Positions 56,035 to 64,000 of a DNA stretch of 64,000 bases are shown in pieces; within the stretch, counting starts at the first letter, position 1; every line of letters starts with the position of its first letter. A program made the translations under genes and the position numbers. The notes beneath the pieces were generated by a model that saw only the letters and a program-made list of their open reading frames with translations, was not told where the DNA came from and made no database searches. The stretch comes from Primula veris (taxonomy: Eukaryota > Streptophyta > Magnoliopsida > Ericales > Primulaceae), in NCBI GenBank assembly GCA_963682055.1, contig OY821741.1, forward strand, positions 18,591,211 through 18,655,210, written 5' to 3'.

Positions 56035-59000
56035 CTCCCCCTTTGGACGTCTTGAATTCTTCGTCTTCATGCATTCGATCTGAGTCGAGTTCATTCGCAA
56101 TGCTAAACACATAAAAACCTTAGGGACGGAAAACCCAGTGTGGGACAAAACCGGTACCTAGGAGAAACTGTGTAGCTGAATGATATAGGCCGAAATTCCA
56201 TGTAATTAACTAACCACAAAACAGTGTGCCTCATCAAAACCTTGTCAGAGCAAACCCAATGGGAAAATCTCTGATCGAAGGAAAAAGAGTGCAACAATGG
56301 TAGTAGTAGGGATCAACCACAAAACAGCTGGCTCATCAAAACCTTGCTAGAGTAAACCCAGTGGGAAAAAATCTCTAGTCGAAGGACAAAAGAGTACACA
56401 GTGGTAAGAAGTATACAACAGGATACTCCCCCTAATTTCGGCAATCTTAAGTGAGGTATGATGGGAACGTGTCTCGCTAAAAACCTTGCCAAGGAAAACC
56501 CAGTGGGAAAAAACCTTGGTCTAAGGACAAAAAGAGTACACGAGCATGCGACTGGATGCTCCCCCTCACTTGCACATGACAGGGTGCGAAGATTTTGACT
56601 AAGTAGTAATTAGTGCAATAAGCATTCACCTGGATGCTCCTCCTCACTTGCACACAACTGGGTGCAAAGATTTCATATTCCAAGAAAGAGTACGAGCATT
56701 CGACTGGATGCCTCATTTACTTACATACGACTGGATGCAAGAAAATCTAACGTGTAATAGAACGAGCATTCAACTGGATGCTCTTAAACTTCATTTGTGA
56801 AGATTAATTTCGGCAAGAAATGCTAAATAGCATAATGTAGTCATGTCTCTCTTGATCAATAACAACAAGTTGTCTTCTATGACAAGTGTTTTATCTGGAT
56901 CGTGAGACAGAACATATGTAATTCAAATATGACTAATACTAGCTCGAAGCCATATACACTCTCTAGTCGTCTCATAGAGCACGAATAGATCAGAGTGATT
57001 CACTTGGAGTCATTCCAAGACCTCCAAGATGTCGCCTTATTCCTAATGGTAAAGACATACCATGTTAGGAATATCCCTTATGCGGGTCTGATAAGTAACA
57101 GGCATCGGTATAACCAAAAAAGGGTTGCGTTAATTCGAGTACCGAAGGGGGTAGGTACACTCGATGACGCAAATGGAATAAACTAGCCCACTTCCAAAAT
57201 TACCATAAGGTAAGGGAATGTGTCTTTAGTGCCATTTCGATGGCAGCGTGTTAGCGCGATGTTGTGTCGAGCTATACCATTCACAACAGACGAGATGTTC
57301 GTCCTAGCACATTAGACCAAGTACAATGATGCGCTTATTGTACTTAGATATGAACATTATCGTTCAATATCTCTTCATCGTCTCATCAGGGACGGACTGG
57401 GTCTATATCAATGTCTAGTGATCGAACGATCATGGGAGAATCTGACGACTTAGCGTCATGATGACTAAAACGTCATAACACCTTCTGGGTGTAGTCTGAA
57501 TCATGGACTTAGATTCAATATTTACGGGACTCAATCATCAGGTTGAGTCACTACCGTGTCTTCCCAAAATCCTTCATCTCGAAGGCAAATCCAAAAATGG
57601 ATCGCGTAATAAAACACGCAAGGGCATAATACTTGTTCAAGTATCCCAAGCTAATCAAGTACTCACTTAGGCGGTATACCTCATCCGCTCGGATTATATT
57701 AATCCATATAGTGAACGTCTCAGTCAATTGAGATCGTGTTCCGTGGTCAGAAACTACTTGATTTAAGCACATGAAGTCACACAGGGACCTTCATCTATAT
57801 CTCTTTGTCTAAATCCCCATAGAGATAAAACCGTGACCACATTCATGGCTGCATACTCAGTTTTTCGGAAACTACTAAACTGGTAAAGTATGGGACTGTT
57901 ATAATGTCCATTACGAGGAAATCAACCATCTCGTAATCAATTCCAAGGTGTGAGAGAAGCCTTGCGCTACTAGGCGAGCATTCTACAATCTCATTATTCT
58001 CATCACTTTTCCTTACGAATAACCAAATAAACGAACTCGTTTAACATTGGTGGTGTTGGAACTACAGGTCCGAACACACTTTCGCTAAGGAGTCTACTTG
58101 GATTGCAAGTTTCCATTAGGCCAGTCTATTCTATGTTGACTTCAGGCAACGGTACATGGTTCACTGTCATAATTTGTTCATATTATCAGTCAGCACCGAA
58201 TATATGAACAAGTAATCAATGACAGTCTCGTTTCGCTTCAATATCGTCTAAGATATCATGATCGACAGATATTTCGAGATTCTTAGGATGAGGAGGAAAT
58301 CACACATCTCCTTGATCCTTTATAATCTCGTGCGACAAACGAGTTTCAGTTCACCACCTCTGGGGCTGAACGAATTAAGAACCGGTCAACTTCCTCATAT
58401 CTTAGGAAGGATGACAGACTGACGGCCGACGGCAGCGTCCTTTGCTTGGCGGGTTCGGCCAAAGCAACGTGTTACGACAGGAACACGGCGTCCGACAGGG
58501 ACGTCTATCCTTGCAAGCATTTCGCAGCAGGTATAAATGATCTCGTGACATCTCATAAAGTCATTAAATGCGTCTGGCATTTAGGTAGACTTGAGGGAGT
58601 CTATGCACTTACTTATCACTAAGTGCAGTTTTGGGGATCAAGCTAAGACTGAGTGGGTTATGCCACGTTATTTCACATCGTTCCTTATCAACGGTAACGT
58701 GCAAATCTCCCCCTAACGACGGGGATAACAGTCTTAGCGATGTCACTTTCGCATATCATGCGGTAAAGAGATCGCTTGCCAAGGTTACTCTATCAAATGA
58801 TAGGCAGGGGATTCATAATCGACTTATGTCCCCTTCAGAGGTCCATATTTTGAACGCTAGAGCGGCTCAATCAAAATATTAATTAATCACTCTAAACACG
58901 CGTTAATATGAGACTTCTGGCTCATAACCAGTAACCAGCTGGTACGCATATGGTGTTTGAGTATCTATGGGCCTCATGACGGACCAATGCAGCAAAATAG

Positions 59001-61408
59001 CATAACCCCATACGGAAATATAAATCTTGGTGCGCAAGACCAAGAAATGCGTGCAATCATTTACAGTCGCATCATCAAGCTTTCCGTGAGTCCATTTTGG
59101 GTCTGAACATAATCGACATGATGTTCAATTTCAATTTCCAAACTCAAGTAATTCAAATCGAAATTTCGATTCTTACTCTTCGGAATTATCAAGTCAACTA
59201 GACTTTTCAGGATAATCCGGATCATGAGCCATCAACTTAATGATAGGGCTAAAAGTTTGGAAAGTGCAGCATTTATGTGGACAACATTAAAATGTGACCA
59301 TATTGTCGATGCATCAACCATAACCATTTATATTTATGGTCCGTCTTATGGTTGGATAAGTCCACAATAACTCCTTCAATTTTTTACAAGAATTCTACGA
59401 GTTCATTTTGTGATCTTTACACATACTAGTCTTTCAAAGTGAGCATTAGTGGCATGAATTTCGGATTAATCACGAAATATATTCTCAGAAAGAATCCAAA
59501 TACGATGCGATTATAAATCAAGCATCGTCTTTTGACCCGGGAATATCTCATCCGGTCAATGCCACAATATCAAAATGCTCTTATCAATCGACGACAGGCG
59601 AATGATAGTACAGACAATCATGTCTTAGCATCTAAATTCTTTATCATTCGACGACAGGCGAAATGATAAGGTAACTTTAAATGCTTTAAAGAATGTGGTA
59701 GCAACCACTTGAAAGACATTCCAACTCCTCTAAAATACGCTTTTGGTCGTATTGAATGGAGACTATGTAAAGAAATTTCAATTCTTTCATGAGCTATTAC
59801 CAGGTAACACTGGTTTTCTCGAATATTTTATAACTCAACAAGGTACGGCAGGACCTACATGAGTATAAGACCTCATATTTGACAAATCAATTTGGTTTTA
59901 CCAAAGATTTCGATTTGGAACGACAGGTCCAGAATCGTTGTCACTGAGTACTCTTTTAGGCAAATAGTTGGTGAAATTATGTGGTACACTGTTACCCACT
60001 ATTTCCATAAAAATCAACTACCCCACAAGTATTGCCTAAAATTTCATAATTTAAAGTTTGGTCACATTTGTCAAAGGAATTTGCTCAAAACACTTTAAAT
60101 TATTTCGAGAAATTTCGTAAACAGGCAAACCATAATCCAAAAGTATGGTCCAAATGGAAAAATAATAATCCAAATGGAAAACATAATCCAAATGAGCGAA
60201 AAAATGGCTCAATGATTTATCAAAATCAATAAAGAAAGGTATCAAACTCATTTGAGCCACAAAATCGGGGGTCTCAAAAGTTTCCTTTCAGTTAGCTTTT
60301 AACCACATTAGCATCGGTTTTTTCACCTTTATAATAGTTTTAAACTATTTAAGGAGTAACCGTGCATGACCTTTGTCTTTATAGCATAGAGTTGGCTCCT
60401 TGAGCATTATCTCTTGCTTTGTGACAACGTGTCATATTGTTCCTTTCAATTACTGTTTTGGAGCCACAGGTTTTCAATTTTGACGATTGTCTAAAATCTC
60501 GCTTGGCTAGGCGATTCATCGGGATCGCGACAGTTCGAGACAAATAACACTTGTCTCGGTTCTCGATTCGTGAAAAAAAATGTACACGAAGAGCATTAAT
60601 ATCAGGCAAACAATTCGCCATTGACCCAATAGGATTAAAACTACTCACCGGGGTAATTTTTTTTATCCAATAACAGATGGGCGATAAAGGAATATGGTGA
60701 ATATAAATTCACGATACTGCTTATGGAATACAATTTCCAAGTTAGTATTTTGGTGAAGGATAGCTCCAATATGTCAATTTCAGACATTTGTTCACCATAG
60801 ACGTCATCACGTCTCAAATGTGGCGGCGGAATAAAATCAACGCCTTAGCATTCATCTCGAGGGTAACAACAAACTCGTGTTTTACTCATCAAAGATGGCA
60901 TCCAAAAAAATTTTGGGCATCACATTTTCACACATCAGGGTGAGTAACATGTGGTGACGGATTAAAATCAACGTTTAAACGGTCATTTCGCAAGTATGTT
61001 TTTACGATTTTTCTCATCATAGATGGCATCCAACATGTGTTGGGAGTTCTGGATTATTTATCATATAAAACGACTGGTTTATATGTTTATGGTTTGCACA
61101 AGCACAAACTTTTTTTCGAAACGACAGGTTCGAAAACATTAGTTTTGCTTCTCATGTGAATCGGTTCTCATTGATCGAACGACGGGTCGATACTGAAACA
61201 CCAATTCGGCGAAACATACATCACTATATAAACACACTCGGGGAAATTATTATTTAGTCAACCCCTTTCGGTAGCTCTATTTGAACACGACCAGGAAAGA
61301 CGGTGAGGGGGGTGGGCACGAATGCCTCTTAAAAACCGACCTCATTAGGAGAACGACTTCCGCCTTTATCTTTCCTAGACATCGTATCCGAGAGCAGTGC
61401 TGATAACG

Positions 61409-61613
61409 TGTTGTAATACAACTATTAGCTATGTATTTAGGGAGACAGAAGTAGAGAGAGGGGAGAACAGTATCGTCTTTTATTAATGAATGAATATGAA
61501 TGGATGTAAAATACAAGACCCCTAACCCTCTTTATATAGATAGAGGGGTAGGGTTATAAGCCCACTTGGGCCCATAAAGTACAAGCCCAATAGTCCAATA
61601 ATATCCTACAACA
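61409..61613 (-). repeat. 5' LTR of Copia-like element C1 (second copy)
   Basis: This LTR is 205 bp, identical to 55,830-56,034. The primer-binding-like CGTTATCAGCACTG lies immediately inside it on the minus strand. Confidence 0.92.
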
Positions 61614-62997
61614 GTATAGTTATATTAGGTAATAATTAAAAAAATCGATTTTTTTTGTTGTTGTAGGTGAGATTCGAACTTGGTCTGCTGGTAACTAAAG
61701 CACTGTAACAACCATCTAGACTGAACACACTTTTATAAAAATTACAGAATATATATTCATTATTTAGATCTACTGTTTATTTTTCTAACTCGCTATTTAC
61801 TCTTTTGGTCCAGAATTTCATGCATTTTGCTCATTTGGTCCCATATAGCGCGATTTTAGCGCAATTCCAACCAAATAATGGTTTTTCATTGCGTTTTTTT
61901 TCCCAAAAAGCGCTATTTTGCGTAATATAGCGTGATTTTTAAAACATTGATATCAATATCAATAAACACCGAGTGAGTGCTCCGGAGATGTAGACTTGAT
62001 GAAGTCAAACTCCGAAATCAAATGGCTCGTGTTCAGCGTTTTATTTATTAACTTCGTCATAAACTTTCAGTTACAACCGAAACATATTTCAATTACAACT
62101 GAAACTGTGTAATAGCAGTCGGAACTACGGACTAAACGTTTTTTCACAATTTTTTAATTGACGAAGTGAATGAGCCGAAATTAATTCAATAAACATGAAA
62201 ATGTCAAATAGAATATTGCAAAATTTAAATCACTAAATTAATATAAAAGGGCATTTAATGTCACATTAGTATTTATATATTATATTTCTAAATCAAATAA
62301 TTTTTTACTTTATCATATGACTTTTTAACAAATTCTCTTCTAAATCTTGATATTTATGAGGTTTATTTTTCAAATAAAAAAAAAAAGTGGGGTCAAATGG
62401 GTCAGGTCGGGTTTTGAATGACCCGGCCTAATTGTCATCACTAATCGCAGCAATCGAATATAGAGGTAACTTGTTTCAGGTACCCTAGAAAAAGCTGCTC
62501 ATGCTGATGATATCGTAGCAATCCGGTATAGAGGTATAAATGCAGTGACCAATTTCGACTTGAGTACATATATAATTCCAATCCCAACTCCCAAGGCAAA
62601 CCATAGAAATTCCGCCTACTAACACGATATAATTCCAATCCCACCCCTTATTTTGATCTCTCTGCCAACCTTGAAAATTCAGGAAATATGTTTCCAAAAC
62701 AAGAATATTTCGAAACAAAAACACCAATTCCATTAGCTCTCGGTTTACTACTTAGATACTCAGAGTTTAGAACCGAGTCGAGAAAACTTCAAACAATGAA
62801 ACAGAACAAAACGGAAAAGGGAAGCAAGTGTTGATTAGTGGAAGTAATGGTTTTGGGAGGATGTTTCCAAATGATATAGGAAGAAGTATATACACGTGCA
62901 CATCCTCGACAGAAAAATGCCCGGTTTGGAAACGGAAGAGGATATTGGGTTACCCTTTTTCCATAAAACGGGAAAGTGTCTTTGGGATGGTACTTGA

Positions 62998-64000
62998 AAT
63001 AAAAAAAAAAAACAGCTTAGAATTAAATCACTTTTTCATAACCAAGTCTCAGTTTGAGTGATGCTTAGGTATTGCCTTAATAATGCTTAGGCCATGAGTT
63101 CGAGATCTGGTAGAACGGAAAAGAGAGATCAAGAAGCACTTTTATTTTCTGCTGGTAATAACAGATTTGGACCAAATTATTTTGTTCACTAGAATTAAAA
63201 AATGTGATTTAAAAGAATGCTACTTAGTGGCAATTTTTGTATCGAACTGTATAAAATTTGAACTATTTTGGTAACAAATACGCAATTAGTTACACCAGCG
63301 GAATTTTGATTCCAAATTATGAATGTTGTCATATAAATTACAAATAGAAGCAGATGAAAACACTACCCAAGTCGAGATACACTCAAAACTTTAGTTATCC
63401 TCGAATTTGGAAGACGAATCTAATATTTCCTGAAGAGAAGCTGTTAACAAATATTAATCTAGTACCAGTTCCCTGAAGCATAGTACTCTTTCACGTAGCT
63501 ACTGTCCATATAGTAACACTCTACTTTTGACATTACATTATCGGAAATCTTATAAACTTGATGAGGTGTTATTGGTATAATGTGTTTTTTGCCAACAGAA
63601 TTTTAGGCCCATTATTTGGTCGGAGATTCACCGAAAATAGCTTTCTGAAAGGGGAGAGTTTGACGTTTCAATACACTTATATTCTAATAAACCTGATCGA
63701 GAATATTGTCTGCAATAATCGAGAGAATTAAATTAGAACGATGTACACTTATATACCCCAGAAATCCACCTATATACGTCCTAATATATATCCTGGAAAA
63801 AAAAGCCATCTTATATGCCTGAACAGTCAGATCAGCGTCAATAATGAGGCAAAACAAAACCATTTGTATAGACTTAGCATATACTCATAAAGAGACTTTG
63901 TCCACTTGCAGCAGTTAAGCTAGGTCTTAATGATTTCGATTGTCCAGTTTATAAGCTGAGCGCCTATTTCATGACCTGAAACAAGCTAAAAGTATTAACT
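62998..64000. repeat. Duplicated 3' flank of the WRI-like gene (second copy)
   Basis: It aligns with 12,485-13,575 up to the right edge of the window, with small indels such as an extra segment near 63,675-63,760. The same order of landmarks is kept (AGTGGCAATTTTTGTATCGA, CAGATGAAAACACTACCC, CATGACCTGAAACAAGCTA). No gene is present. Confidence 0.85.

Larger units (their letters stand above)
55830..61613 (-). mobile_element. Copia-like LTR element with identical LTRs and no ORFs (family C1, second copy)
   Basis: The two 205-bp LTRs (55,830-56,034 and 61,409-61,613) are identical by base-by-base reading, and the 5-bp target duplication GTATA is perfect (55,825-55,829 and 61,614-61,618). On minus, the PBS-like CGTTATCAGCACTGCTCTCG follows the 5' LTR and AAAGGGGGAG precedes the 3' LTR. 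The interior aligns with 15.1-21.4 kb in inverted orientation along most of its length and has no frame above about 90 codons. The LTRs share ends with the first copy (TGTTGTAGGATATTATTGG) but differ in the middle. It is a recent, non-autonomous insertion. Confidence 0.88.
55690..61965. mobile_element. Foldback element with tRNA-like core (family P), copy 2, interrupted
   Basis: The left half (55,690-55,829) and right half (61,619-61,965) match the element at 24,184-24,681 in the opposite orientation. They share ATTTTAAATAACGTTATCGC at one end, GCGCTATTTTGCG / TAGCGCGATTTTAGCG at the other, and the central tRNA-like block. On minus near 61,735-61,665 this reads an A-box-like segment, then AAGTTCGAATCTCACC, a good B-box. 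It is cut at GTATA by the Copia-like element. Flanking AATATCAAT-type sequence is low complexity, so its target duplication is only suggestive. Confidence 0.7.
55545..62443. mobile_element. hAT-type element, outer layer of a three-level nest
   Basis: The ends TAGGGATGGCAAT and (reverse complement of the right end) TAGTGATGACAAT match at 11 of 13 positions. They are flanked by a perfect 8-bp target duplication ATCGCAGC (55,537-55,544 and 62,444-62,451), the length made by hAT transposases. Subterminal sequence is CGGGT-rich at both ends (GGGTTTTCACCCGACC; GGTCAGGTCGGGTTTT). No transposase is seen. The element is lengthened by nested inserts: without them it is only about 0.6 kb, so it is non-autonomous. 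Confidence 0.85.
55472..62997 (+). pseudogene. Partial copy of the WRI-like gene's last exon, split by nested elements
   Basis: Host pieces at 55,472-55,544 and 62,444-62,997 match the end of intron 5 and exon 6 of the AP2 gene at 7.6-12.5 kb. The readable parts are ATAAATGCAGTGACCAATTT, the segment GTTGATTAGTGGAAGTAATG and the C-terminal codons to a TGA at 62,995. Several deletions and substitutions break the frame (CCCTAG in place of CCCAAG near 62,481, and a deleted block around 62,575). The exon start is present as tandem partial copies. AP2 domain 1 and most of domain 2 are absent, so this is a non-functional duplicate. Confidence 0.85.

Overview
This is nuclear DNA of a flowering plant, almost certainly a eudicot. 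It is AT-rich, with spliced genes that have GT/AG junctions. Its gene families are plant ones (pectate lyase, WRINKLED-type AP2 factor, CC-NBS-LRR), and it carries many Copia, Gypsy, LINE, hAT and MITE-like insertions. The species cannot be named from the sequence alone.

Layout. (1) 0.7-4.9 kb, minus strand: a pectate lyase gene with three visible exons; its last exon is not in the window. A 2.6-kb intron holds a small hAT-like MITE and an antisense LINE remnant. (2) 7.6-12.5 kb, plus strand: a six-exon AP2/ERF gene of the WRI3/WRI4 type (391 codons, two AP2 domains), which looks intact. (3) 14.2-22.9 kb: CT-rich non-autonomous elements split by a degenerate Copia-like element (14,878-21,609; 234-bp LTRs; 5-bp target duplication). 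(4) 23.6-27.1 kb, minus strand: a decayed gene for a DnaJ-type Cys-rich/zinc-knuckle protein, abutted upstream by a frameshifted LRR fragment. A foldback element with a tRNA-like core sits in one of its introns. (5) 27.4-33.2 kb: a truncated Copia element, tandem repeats and a 5'-truncated LINE. (6) 33.3-42.6 kb, plus strand: a CC-NBS-LRR pseudogene cut by three separate insertions. (7) 42.9-55.0 kb: a 12.1-kb Gypsy element of Tat type. Most of gag and all of PR-RT-RNaseH are deleted. It keeps most of its integrase, a 37-bp satellite-like array, and about 8 kb of coding sequence on the opposite strand: one multi-exon gene and three small coiled-coil genes. (8) 55.5-64.0 kb: a second, partial copy of the WRI-like gene's last exon and 3' flank. 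It is interrupted by a three-layer nest: a hAT-type element, containing the foldback element, containing a Copia-like element with identical LTRs.

Only the WRI-like factor and, if its last exon lies beyond the left edge, the pectate lyase look like working host genes. The rest records insertion, duplication and decay. The most unusual parts are the antisense coiled-coil gene block in the Gypsy element, the foldback/tRNA-like family, a Copia-like family that moved recently without coding capacity, and the WRI exon duplication with its short-homology tandem copies.
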